Shown: positions 8,030 through 15,865 of the stretch, piece after piece | How the letters are laid out: each line of letters opens with the position of its first letter | How positions within the stretch are numbered: the first letter of the stretch is position 1 | Assembly (NCBI GenBank): GCA_002329385.1 | Contig: DCTR01000034.1 | Location: 4,308-41,333 of the forward strand | DNA from: Candidatus Shapirobacteria bacterium UBA1435 | GTDB taxonomy: Bacteria > Patescibacteriota > Microgenomatia > UBA12405 | Direction: 5' to 3' | Length of the DNA stretch: 37,026 nt | Made by a program: the position numbers and the translations under genes | The notes under the pieces: model-generated | What the model was told of the DNA's origin: nothing | Databases searched by the model: none | What the model saw: the letters and a program-made list of their open reading frames with translations, nothing else

Positions 8030-9423
8030 GAAACATTTTGCCACCAGTATTCCACCGTCACCTGATTCATGTATCTGACGTTTAAATAGATTAGGACAAT
8101 AAACAAAATCAATATGATTGCCCTATAAACTGGCATCTGTTTTTTGTTAAACCACCACGACGACATTGACAGTAGTAACCCAAAAGATATCCCAACTCTC
8201 CAAATGTCAGACCACGGCTGAAAATCATCAAGGCCGATTAAGCGGGAAATGTTGTCTCCCAGCACTAACAACATCAATACTATCGGTGGCATAGCTGCTT
8301 TTCGATCTTTTATGCCCTCTACCACCAACACCCCAAGACAAATATTTAATAGTGGCCAAAAAGGAAAGGCATACCAACCGTAAGGTTGACTGCCAAAAAG
8401 TACATAGGTGATCAAGTAAGCCAAAACTGCCGACACCAAAATCAGGTGTTTCCTCCTGTTTCTTGCCATCAGTGCCAACCAAGACATCCAGCCGGCAATT
8501 AACCATCCTTCGGTCAGGAACTTTCCTTGAGTCAATCTCTGATATTTCACCAGGTCAACGAGTGCTTGTGGGCCAATTCCATAAAACCTGTCGTAATTGG
8601 AGAACAAAATTTTGATAAAGGTTTTACCGTCGTAAGCCAAACCATAAGCCGCATACCAACCAGTAATTGGTAACGAAACGGCCAGAAAAAAAAGCACGTC
8701 CGACCAAGCCTTTTTACTTGATAGCCCGTATCTTCCCAACAAAACCATTATCGCCAACAAATGACAGGCAACTCCGGACAGCTTAAAAAGACTGGCCAGC
8801 CCGGCAACTATCGCCGCGGTCAATAGCCACTTGCTTTTATTGGTCTTCAAATACTTGGCCATTAAAATCATACATGCTAAAAAACAAGGAATAATCGCGT
8901 TTTCTGACTGTATCATCCGGCTACTTAGCACCACTAACGGTACCGAAGCAAAAATAAGTCCGCCAACCACCCCTGTCAAAAAGCCATAGTTTATCCATCC
9001 AAAAACAACTACCAACAATACTGAAATTGTGCCGATAATTACCATCGGTCGTCTAATTACCGCCGCTGTTGTATCCTCAAAATATTTTGCTCCCGATAAA
9101 TAGGCTACTCCGCCGGTTATTAACCCCAAGGTCGGCGGGTGATCAAACCAGGGATAATTTATCGTTAACGGATCAGCCGAAGCGATATACTGATATATTC
9201 TGTCCACGTTTATGTACCTTTCGAACTTATGCTTATATTCTCCAAATCCCGATATCCCCACCGGCATCCCCAGTCTAATTATCGATAACCCAACCCATGA
9301 ATTGCTATACTCGTCAACCGACTGACCCGGTATTGGTATTTCCCTATATCTTCTTGCCCTTAACCCAAACGATAGTCCCAGAACCAGGCAAACCGTCAAT
9401 AGTTTAACCAATGTTCTGTTCAC
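8026..9423 (-). CDS. GT39/ArnT-like membrane glycosyltransferase
   Basis: This is a 465-residue polytopic membrane protein. After a first helix (about residues 5-21) the outer loop contains SVDEYS (Asp37-Glu38), the acidic pair at the catalytic or metal site of PMT/ArnT-type GT-C enzymes, and NYPWFDHPPT (residues 89-98), a motif also typical of the GT39/PMT_2 family. About ten helices follow, and the protein ends in a short outer tail. It starts with GTG: the reading frame begins there, the stop of the upstream gene overlaps it as GTGA, and a strong Shine-Dalgarno GGAGG (9435-9431) lies 7 bases upstream. It would transfer a sugar from a polyprenyl phosphate donor to an acceptor outside the membrane. 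The acceptor is unknown. Confidence 0.85.
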   Translation of the reverse strand: MNRTLVKLLTVCLVLGLSFGLRARRYREIPIPGQSVDEYSNSWVGLSIIRLGMPVGISGFGEYKHKFERYINVDRIYQYIASADPLTINYPWFDHPPTLGLITGGVAYLSGAKYFEDTTAAVIRRPMVIIGTISVLLVVVFGWINYGFLTGVVGGLIFASVPLVVLSSRMIQSENAIIPCFLACMILMAKYLKTNKSKWLLTAAIVAGLASLFKLSGVACHLLAIMVLLGRYGLSSKKAWSDVLFFLAVSLPITGWYAAYGLAYDGKTFIKILFSNYDRFYGIGPQALVDLVKYQRLTQGKFLTEGWLIAGWMSWLALMARNRRKHLILVSAVLAYLITYVLFGSQPYGWYAFPFWPLLNICLGVLVVEGIKDRKAAMPPIVLMLLVLGDNISRLIGLDDFQPWSDIWRVGISFGLLLSMSSWWFNKKQMPVYRAIILILFIVLIYLNVRYMNQVTVEYWWQNVS

Positions 9424-9878
9424 CTCTTATCCTCCAACTCAACGCAACTAATCGTGCTTTGCGGTCCAACTTCCATCTCCCAGTCGGCAACGGCCTTACC
9501 GTTGACCAAGCACTGCCAACTATCGCTACCTCTGATTTTTTCAACGTCCAGCCCCAAAATACGATAATATTCGTCAAAAACACCGTTTAGGCTAGTCTTC
9601 GGCATTCCCTTTCTGTCCAAAGTGCTTCTTGAGCTGTCTCCTCCCCGACACCAAAAATCGATTTTTATATAATCAAGCGTTTTAGGATCGCCTTTAATCG
9701 CATACTTACACGGGTCATCGGTCAGATCTCTCGACTCCGACACCCGCACCATCATTTCCTCCATCTTATCTGCCGAAAAAAATTTTCCATGCCTCTTTAG
9801 ACCAAAAAAAATCAGTAAGAAAACCAACACCTCCACTGCCCAGGCTTTAATCACCCACTTAACTCTTTTATTCCTCAT
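9420..9878 (-). CDS. Hypothetical single-pass membrane protein with four cysteines
   Basis: I do not recognise this 152-residue protein. It has a basic N-terminus, one strong hydrophobic segment (about residues 11-27) and then an outward domain of about 120 residues. That domain holds four cysteines (57, 77, 123, 145), an even number that could form two disulfides if the domain is outside the cell. Tryptophan, aspartate and glycine are frequent. It is followed by the GT39-like gene with a GTGA overlap and is the first gene of that two-gene operon, so it may be an accessory or acceptor-binding partner of the transferase. No Shine-Dalgarno is visible; a TATTTT box lies six bases before the ATG, suggesting a leaderless message. 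Confidence 0.7.
   Translation of the reverse strand: MRNKRVKWVIKAWAVEVLVFLLIFFGLKRHGKFFSADKMEEMMVRVSESRDLTDDPCKYAIKGDPKTLDYIKIDFWCRGGDSSRSTLDRKGMPKTSLNGVFDEYYRILGLDVEKIRGSDSWQCLVNGKAVADWEMEVGPQSTISCVELEDKR
9431..9435 (-). promoter_or_regulatory. Shine-Dalgarno site deciding a GTG start
   Basis: The minus strand reads GGAGG seven bases upstream of GTG 9423-9421. This is one of the few clear ribosome binding sites in the window and supports GTG as the start of the GT39-like gene. It lies inside the 3' end of the upstream gene. Confidence 0.7.
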
Positions 9879-9884
9879 TGTTCT

Positions 9885-9902
9885 AAAATATCTAATTATA
9901 AA
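9885..9902. promoter_or_regulatory. Divergent promoter between the 9878 and 9917 starts
   Basis: The 38-base gap is strongly AT-rich and holds -10 boxes facing both ways. For the minus gene they are TATTTT (9890-9885, six bases before the ATG) and TATAAT (9900-9895). For the plus gene it is TATAAA (9897-9902), 14 bases before ATG 9917. The opposing boxes share bases. No good -35 box is visible for either direction, and the predicted leaders are very short or absent. Confidence 0.45.
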
Positions 9903-9916
9903 CTCAAACTAATTTT

Positions 9917-10720
9917 ATGTTGTCGGTTATTATCCCAACTTGGAACACTGCTCAAACTACTAAAAAATGTGTTCAAAGTCTAAATCGATACCTTTCCCGT
10001 TCGGTAAAATTCGAGACTATTATCGTCGACAATGGTTCAACCGACAACAGTTCCCAGGTACTCCCCGCTCTTGCCAACATTATTTATATTCAAAACCAAT
10101 CAAATCTCGGCTTTTCCAAGGCCTGCAATATCGGTTTTCACCGATCAAAAGGAGAGTATTTACTCTTTCTCAATTCCGACATGGTGCTTATCGATAACTC
10201 GATGTCGAAAATGATTAAATACATAAAATCTAACCCACAAGTCGGCGCCATCGGCCCTCTGTTTCTCAATCCTGACCTTTCACCCCAACCGTCGGTCTTT
10301 CCTGACCAATCTCTTACCAATGCCATCAGACACTTTTGGCTTGGCCAAGACACCTACCAAAAATACCTACCCCCAACCGATAAGCCCATACCCGTCGAGA
10401 ATATAAGTGGCGGAGCAATCCTTATCAGTCGAGAAAATTTTCTTAAAGCTGGCTGTTGGGACGAAGGCTACCCCTTCTACTTTGAGGACCTTGAACTTTG
10501 CCGCCAACTTCAAAAAAACGGTTTACTGATCTATTTTTTTCCCGGCTCGAGGGTCGTCCACTACCATGGCCTAAGCGGTCGCACCCTATCTGACCAATCA
10601 ACCCAGTGGCGTCGCCTGATTCCCGGATCAATTCGTTACCATGGCAGGCTAAAGCATCTACTCATCACCATAATAATCAAAACTAATCAAATTTACCGTC
10701 GCCTAAAAACATTTTTATGA
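9917..10720 (+). CDS. GT2 family glycosyltransferase, rhamnosyltransferase-like
   Basis: The 267-residue GT-A protein has LSVIIPTWNTAQTT (residues 2-15), DNGSTD (38-43), NQSNLGFSKACNIGF (60-74) and metal-binding NSD (86-88). The SGGAILISRENFLKAGCWDEGYPFYFEDLELC segment, starting near residue 158, is the catalytic and acceptor region of WcaA/rhamnosyltransferase-type GT2 enzymes. It is the first gene of the long plus-strand operon reaching 28025 and sits behind a 38-base divergent promoter. The next gene overlaps it as ATGA. It probably adds one sugar to a lipid-linked glycan in the cytoplasm. Confidence 0.92.
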   Translation: MLSVIIPTWNTAQTTKKCVQSLNRYLSRSVKFETIIVDNGSTDNSSQVLPALANIIYIQNQSNLGFSKACNIGFHRSKGEYLLFLNSDMVLIDNSMSKMIKYIKSNPQVGAIGPLFLNPDLSPQPSVFPDQSLTNAIRHFWLGQDTYQKYLPPTDKPIPVENISGGAILISRENFLKAGCWDEGYPFYFEDLELCRQLQKNGLLIYFFPGSRVVHYHGLSGRTLSDQSTQWRRLIPGSIRYHGRLKHLLITIIIKTNQIYRRLKTFL

Positions 10721-11922
10721 CCGTGCGCCAACGGTTTTTAAACCCGCTAGTTCTCGCCTTCATCATCCGTCTGATTATCATGCCTCTCTTTTATCATCCC
10801 GACATCAAAAGCCAACACTACCATTTTCAATTTTTGTCCCAAGGATACCTAAATATATACCAGTTCATCGACCAAAATCTTCCCCGCCTAGCTTACACCG
10901 ACACTTTTAATTATCTGCCCCTTACCTATTTTTTCTTTGGCGCTATCCAGTTTTTACTTCGACCGTTTCTACCTCACGATTTTTTCCTTTGGTTAAACGA
11001 CTGGGGGGTTGGCGCCAACGATTATCCAAACCTCTATTGTTTTATGTTTATCCTCAAGATTCCCTATCTCTTTTTTGATTTTCTCACCGCCTTTCTTATT
11101 CTTCGTCTGACCAATTCTCCCAAAGCCTTCCGTCTCTGGCTGTTTAACCCCATCTCCCTTTACGTTATCTACGTTCTTGGCAACTTCGACATCGTTCCTG
11201 TATTTTTTACCTGTCTTTCCTTATATTTAGTTAAGAAACAACGCTACTCATTTTCCGCGCTGTCTTTGGGAATAGCCATCTCACTTAAGGCCTACCCAGT
11301 CCTTTTCCTACCATTTATTATCTTGAGGCCACCCTATCGACTCAGACTAATTTTTAGCTATATTTTTCTCGCCACCCTGCCTCTTCTGGCTACCATTATC
11401 CCATTCCTCTTTGGTCATCACTTTCTTCAGTCGTTTACCGGCTCCGGTCTTACTCAAAAAATAATGGAATACCGTTTCCTTCAATTGCCACTTTTTCCGG
11501 TTCTTTATTTCTTTATCCTGATCCACTACCTCCTCACCAGGCCGTCAAGCCAATACTTTCACCTCTCATTGGTCTTCCTTATCTTTCTAAGTCTGGTAAA
11601 CTTTCACCCTCAATGGCTAATCTGGTTTTTGCCCTTTCAACTTGTTTATATCTTTACCAAACCGTCGCTTGTCTATCTCCACCTGCCGCTATATTTTCTT
11701 GTCTTTACTTATATCTTCTTGACCCCCGACAGTTTTCTTTTTTGGGGACATTTAACTGCCGTTGATAGCCAGTTTATCAATCTTACTTCCCCTCATTCTC
11801 TTCTCTTTTACCGTTTTTCCCTAAATCCCGACCTTATCAGGGATCTTAGCCATCGGGCTATCACCCTCTATTCTATATTTTTAGCCAGCGCCTATGTTCA
11901 AAATCGCCGCCGTCTTCCTTAG
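10717..11922 (+). CDS. GT87/DUF2029-like membrane mannosyltransferase family protein
   Basis: This 401-residue protein has about ten membrane helices. The FNPISLYVIYVLGNFDIVPVF stretch (143-163) followed by ALSLGIAISLKAYPVLFLPF (181-200) is the hallmark of GT87-type polyprenyl-phosphomannose-dependent transferases and related PIG-M-like GT-C proteins: a G-x-F-D motif (155-158) in one loop and a conserved lysine (Lys191) before a proline-rich helix. It would transfer a sugar from a lipid carrier outside the membrane. It overlaps the GT2 gene by four bases and the next gene starts 29 bases inside its end. The donor could be something other than mannose. Confidence 0.75.
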   Translation: MTVRQRFLNPLVLAFIIRLIIMPLFYHPDIKSQHYHFQFLSQGYLNIYQFIDQNLPRLAYTDTFNYLPLTYFFFGAIQFLLRPFLPHDFFLWLNDWGVGANDYPNLYCFMFILKIPYLFFDFLTAFLILRLTNSPKAFRLWLFNPISLYVIYVLGNFDIVPVFFTCLSLYLVKKQRYSFSALSLGIAISLKAYPVLFLPFIILRPPYRLRLIFSYIFLATLPLLATIIPFLFGHHFLQSFTGSGLTQKIMEYRFLQLPLFPVLYFFILIHYLLTRPSSQYFHLSLVFLIFLSLVNFHPQWLIWFLPFQLVYIFTKPSLVYLHLPLYFLVFTYIFLTPDSFLFWGHLTAVDSQFINLTSPHSLLFYRFSLNPDLIRDLSHRAITLYSIFLASAYVQNRRRLP

Positions 11923-12532
11923 CCAGCTAATATTTTTTACTATTATTTTATTTCTTGCCCCGGCTCTTTTTATCCGCCAACGGGTTTATGATCTTCACGA
12001 AGAAGCTGCCGTTCAACTACCTCTCTCCCCATCCTCCACCTACTCCCGCCCGATCGATGTCACTACTCCAAACCTAAACTCAATCTCCTTTTTTCTCAAA
12101 AACCCCAATCTAAAAAATCAACAGACACTTGTCTTGTCTGTCTTCAACCAAAGTGGCGTTATTCGCCAGTCAACCTTTTCCGGACGAAATGTTGGCGACC
12201 CATCCTGGCTTACCTACAAATTCGACCCGATATCTGGTTCACCCTCCCATCTTACCGTTGAAATTTCCTCACTTGGCCAATCCGTCGACAGTCTATATCT
12301 TTTGGCCAATAAGTCGGGCCAGCCGGTTTATCGTCTTACTCACAAGTCGACTGATCTTCGCCAGTCGTTAAACCAGTCGGCTGCCAATCAAACCGCCAAA
12401 CTTGGTAGCCTTAGTCGGCCTTTTATTGTCTTCTACTTTATAATTCTGATAACCGCCGACCTTTTTTTATTTGTTCCCATCAACATCAAACCCCAAAACA
12501 AAGCAGTCAACCGCCTCAAACAACCAGAATGA
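11894..12532 (+). CDS. Hypothetical two-TM protein with an outer beta-rich domain
   Basis: I do not recognise a family for this 212-residue protein. A first hydrophobic segment (about 5-27) and a second (about 177-196) enclose roughly 150 residues. This middle part alternates polar and hydrophobic residues (for example LTVEISSLGQSVDSLYLLAN at 120-139) as in a beta sandwich or jelly roll, and would face outwards. No cysteines are seen in it. It lies between two GT-C-type genes, overlapping the first by 29 bases and the next as ATGA, so it is co-translated with them. A glycan-binding or partner role for the membrane transferases is possible but only a guess. Confidence 0.65.
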   Translation: MFKIAAVFLSQLIFFTIILFLAPALFIRQRVYDLHEEAAVQLPLSPSSTYSRPIDVTTPNLNSISFFLKNPNLKNQQTLVLSVFNQSGVIRQSTFSGRNVGDPSWLTYKFDPISGSPSHLTVEISSLGQSVDSLYLLANKSGQPVYRLTHKSTDLRQSLNQSAANQTAKLGSLSRPFIVFYFIILITADLFLFVPINIKPQNKAVNRLKQPE

Positions 12533-14178
12533 AATACCACCATCTCATTATTTTATTCTTACTTTTCCTCTTGTCTTCATACCGCCTCTTCCGCCCCGGC
12601 TATTTCTCCATGCAAGACGACATCCATGTTTTTCGCCTCCAACAATTCGACCAATGTCTTCGTGATGGACAGATCCCATGCCGCTATGTCCCCTTGGCGG
12701 GAATGGGCTACGGTTATCCGCTATTTAATTTTTACTCTCCTTTTCCCTACGCGTTGGCCGAAATCTTCCATATCGTCGGCTTAAGTTTTATTGACAGCCT
12801 TAAACTTGTCTTTATTTTGGGCTTTTTTCTCTCTCTGGTAGGCATGTATTTTCTTGCCAACTGCTTTTGGAAAGGCGACTGGCCGCTAGTTTGTGCCGCA
12901 TTTTACCTTTTTTCTCCATACCGCGCCATCGACAGCTATGTCAGAGGTGCACTTGCCGAATTTATCGCCCTTGCCCTCCTCCCTGTCGTCTTCTATTCTG
13001 CCATTAAATCCATTACTACCTCTCTCCTGTCTCACCGGCTGCTATTTATCGTCTCCCTCTGTGCTCTGCTTCTTTCTCACAACCTTACCAGTCTGGTCAC
13101 CATTCCTTTTCTGTTTATTTTTTTGACTTTAGTTTACGGCCGAAAAAGTTTTTTAGTTATCCTTCTCTCTGCCATTTCTTTCTCTTTGTCTGCCTTTTTT
13201 CTTATCCCTGCCATCTTTGAAAGTCGTTATGTTACCCTGGCCACCATGACTCAAGGTTATTTCAATTTCGTTAATCATTTTGCTACCCTCAACCAGCTGT
13301 TCGTTTCCCGTTTTTGGGGCTTTGGTGCTTCACTCTGGGGACCCAAAGACGACATGTCTTTTCAGGTTGGCCTTCTTCACTGGCTGGTTCCAATTGTCGG
13401 CCTTTTCCTTTCTATCCTTTCCCAGTCCAAAAACCGCCTACCACTCTTTGTTATTATCCTAAGCCTATCCTCAATTTTCTTTCTCTTTCTCACCCACAAT
13501 CGCTCTACTTTTATCTGGCAGTCTTTTTCCTTTATGCCTTTTTTCCAGTTTCCTTGGCGATTTCTAGGATTTACCGCTTTCAGTCTTTCCCTTTTAGCTG
13601 GTCAACTTTCTCATCTTAAAAACAAACTTTTCCGCCAACTTCTCCCCTCCATTCTGATTTTTCTTGTCGTCGCTTTAAACCTAAGTTTCTTTAAAGAGGA
13701 TCTTTGGTTTCCCAACCTTACTGACGCCCAAAAGTTATCTGGCGAAAATCTGATTGCCCAAAGCGGCGCGGGTATTCAGGATTACTGGCCAATCTACGGC
13801 AAAAACTACCCAAAGTCCTTCGCCACCCAAAAGCCGGTCTACGATCAAACAAAAGTCACCCTCCTCGATTATCAAAAAACCAGCCACCAATTCGTTGTCA
13901 ATCTCCAAACTGCTTCCGACTCGACCATCCTTCTTCCCCTTGTCTACTTCCCGGGCTGGCAAGCCTATCTCAATCAACGACCCCATCCGTTTACCATCGA
14001 AACAGACCTAGGGCTTATTCAAACCAAAATTCCTCCGGGTCTTCACCGTCTTGATCTGGTCTTTACCAACACTCCCATTCGCAACGCCTCCAACCTCATT
14101 AGTCTTTTTTCCATCGCCACCCTTCTCCTCTATTTAATAAAAACCAGCCTGTCGCCAAAGTCAAACTATGACAAATAA
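12529..14178 (+). CDS. YfhO/PTPS_related-like membrane protein, probable GT-C enzyme
   Basis: This 549-residue membrane protein has a first helix (5-20), then an outer loop with YFSMQDDIHVFRL (25-37). The acidic pair Asp30-Asp31 is placed like the GT-C catalytic residues, and a GYGYPLFNFYSPFPY segment follows, typical of the PTPS_related (PF10131-like) membrane family. About twelve helices precede an outward beta-rich domain and a last helix. Its tail is homologous to the partial gene at the window's left edge. ATG 12529 overlaps the previous stop as ATGA. It ends in an 11-base overlap (ATGACAAATAA) with the next gene. A glycan or protein glycosylation role is inferred from family and context. 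Confidence 0.75.
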   Translation: MKYHHLIILFLLFLLSSYRLFRPGYFSMQDDIHVFRLQQFDQCLRDGQIPCRYVPLAGMGYGYPLFNFYSPFPYALAEIFHIVGLSFIDSLKLVFILGFFLSLVGMYFLANCFWKGDWPLVCAAFYLFSPYRAIDSYVRGALAEFIALALLPVVFYSAIKSITTSLLSHRLLFIVSLCALLLSHNLTSLVTIPFLFIFLTLVYGRKSFLVILLSAISFSLSAFFLIPAIFESRYVTLATMTQGYFNFVNHFATLNQLFVSRFWGFGASLWGPKDDMSFQVGLLHWLVPIVGLFLSILSQSKNRLPLFVIILSLSSIFFLFLTHNRSTFIWQSFSFMPFFQFPWRFLGFTAFSLSLLAGQLSHLKNKLFRQLLPSILIFLVVALNLSFFKEDLWFPNLTDAQKLSGENLIAQSGAGIQDYWPIYGKNYPKSFATQKPVYDQTKVTLLDYQKTSHQFVVNLQTASDSTILLPLVYFPGWQAYLNQRPHPFTIETDLGLIQTKIPPGLHRLDLVFTNTPIRNASNLISLFSIATLLLYLIKTSLSPKSNYDK

Positions 14179-15865
14179 CGCCCATCGTCAACAAACAACT
14201 TCCACCTCCCTTCTGTCTCGACTGTTTTCCGGCCATTGCCTTTTCTTTATTATCGTTACCCTTTTTAGTTTTATTATCCGCCTTTATCGTCTCGACCTTT
14301 ACCCTCCAAGTCTAAACTGGGACGAAGTCAGCCATGGCTACAATGCCTATTCATTGCTTAAAACAGGCAAGGACCAGTGGGGGACACCTTGGCCACTTTT
14401 TAACTTTCGGGCATACGGCGATTACCCCACCGTCCTCAATCTTTACCTAACCATCCCCTTTATCAAACTCTTCGGCCTGAACGCAATCTCTATTCGGCTA
14501 CCTAGTGCCATCTTGGGTTCACTGACCGTAGTCCTCTCCTATTTTCTCTGCCAAGCAATGTTTTCCGACCGCCGCCGCTCATTATTTCTGATGTTGTTGG
14601 TTTGCCTTTCTCCCTGGACGTTTTTTCCCTCGCGGGCAGTATTTCAATCCACTATTGCCCAATTTTTTCTTGTTAGCGGCATCACCTGCCTACTTTATTC
14701 CCGCTCAAAAACTTCACTTTTGCCCCTTTCCTCACTCCTCTTTGGCCTGTCGCTTTATGCCTATCACAACACCAGGCTAGTTAGCCCGATAATCTATTTT
14801 TCGTTTCTTTTAATCCTTTATCGACAGGCAAATTTGACTCTTAAAAAAATCTTGCCCTCGGTTGCTATTTTTTTAATATTTTTTATCCCTTCCCTAATCA
14901 ACCTTTTTCATCCCACTTCTCGAGCCAGAAGCAACTGGGTTTCCCTTCTCAACCCAAGCGCCATCAACTACATTAACCACCAAAGAAACAACTTTTCCGG
15001 ATCACCGCTAGTTGCAAAAATCATCTATAACAAAATCACTTACCTTTCATTCAATATCACCAAAAATTACTTCTCTTTTCTCGACCCAAAAAACCTTTTC
15101 TTTGTTGGCACGGCCAATCAACAGTTCAACATCCCTAACACCGGCATCCTTCTTTCCCTCTGGCTGCCTTTCTTCTATATTGGGCTCGTTTACGCCTTCA
15201 TCCAAGCGGTCAAAAAAAATCCCCCCTATCTCTTGCTTGTTTGCTGGTTTATTGTCGGCCTTTTACCTGCCGTCATTACTGCTGGTGATTGGCCGATTAT
15301 TAGAGCCTACAGCATTATCCCTGTTCCCCATCTATTTACTCTCATCGGTCTCTTTTTGACCATCTTATCACTTAAAAATCACCTGTTTTCCTTATTGTTT
15401 CTCGTTTTCAGCCTTATCCAATTCCTCTTCTATCTACATAACTACTTTTTTAAGTATTTCAATCAATACTCTTTTTCCTGGCAATACGGCTACCAGCAGG
15501 CTGTCGAGTACCTGAAGCAACACTCACCTGAATACCGGCAAATATTCTTTACCAAAAAATATGGCGAACCACACGAGTTTCTCTTCTTTTATTGGCCCGT
15601 CGACCCTCGCCTTGTCCAAGATCAAAACCTTTTGAAGTCTGACTACCACGACCACTGGTATTGGGTTAACTCCTTTGGCAGTTTCACTTTCTTAAATGAT
15701 TGGGAAATAGTCCAAAAAACTCAAAACCCTCCCCCCTCAACTCTTCTTGTTACTTCTCCCAACAATTACGATTCCCGATTTTTTCTTCTTCAAAAAACCA
15801 TTTATTTCTTAAACAACCAACCCGCCTTTGATATAGTTTCATCAATCGATCTAGATGAAAAATAA
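14168..15865 (+). CDS. GT39/ArnT-like membrane glycosyltransferase, paralogue 1 of 3
   Basis: This 565-residue polytopic protein has a first helix (about 24-40) and an outer loop YPPSLNWDEVSHGYNAYSLL (45-64) carrying the acidic pair Asp52-Glu53 of PMT/ArnT-type GT-C enzymes. It has an FRAYGDYPTVLNLYL-type second motif, about ten helices and a C-terminal soluble segment with FFTKKYGEPHEFLFFYWP. It is clearly homologous to the next two genes. It would move a sugar from a polyprenyl phosphate donor to an outer acceptor. It overlaps both neighbours by 11 bases with nearly the same junction sequence. It differs from its two paralogues in a tyrosine-proline (GDYPT) where they have GDYKP. Confidence 0.85.
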   Translation: MTNNAHRQQTTSTSLLSRLFSGHCLFFIIVTLFSFIIRLYRLDLYPPSLNWDEVSHGYNAYSLLKTGKDQWGTPWPLFNFRAYGDYPTVLNLYLTIPFIKLFGLNAISIRLPSAILGSLTVVLSYFLCQAMFSDRRRSLFLMLLVCLSPWTFFPSRAVFQSTIAQFFLVSGITCLLYSRSKTSLLPLSSLLFGLSLYAYHNTRLVSPIIYFSFLLILYRQANLTLKKILPSVAIFLIFFIPSLINLFHPTSRARSNWVSLLNPSAINYINHQRNNFSGSPLVAKIIYNKITYLSFNITKNYFSFLDPKNLFFVGTANQQFNIPNTGILLSLWLPFFYIGLVYAFIQAVKKNPPYLLLVCWFIVGLLPAVITAGDWPIIRAYSIIPVPHLFTLIGLFLTILSLKNHLFSLLFLVFSLIQFLFYLHNYFFKYFNQYSFSWQYGYQQAVEYLKQHSPEYRQIFFTKKYGEPHEFLFFYWPVDPRLVQDQNLLKSDYHDHWYWVNSFGSFTFLNDWEIVQKTQNPPPSTLLVTSPNNYDSRFFLLQKTIYFLNNQPAFDIVSSIDLDEK

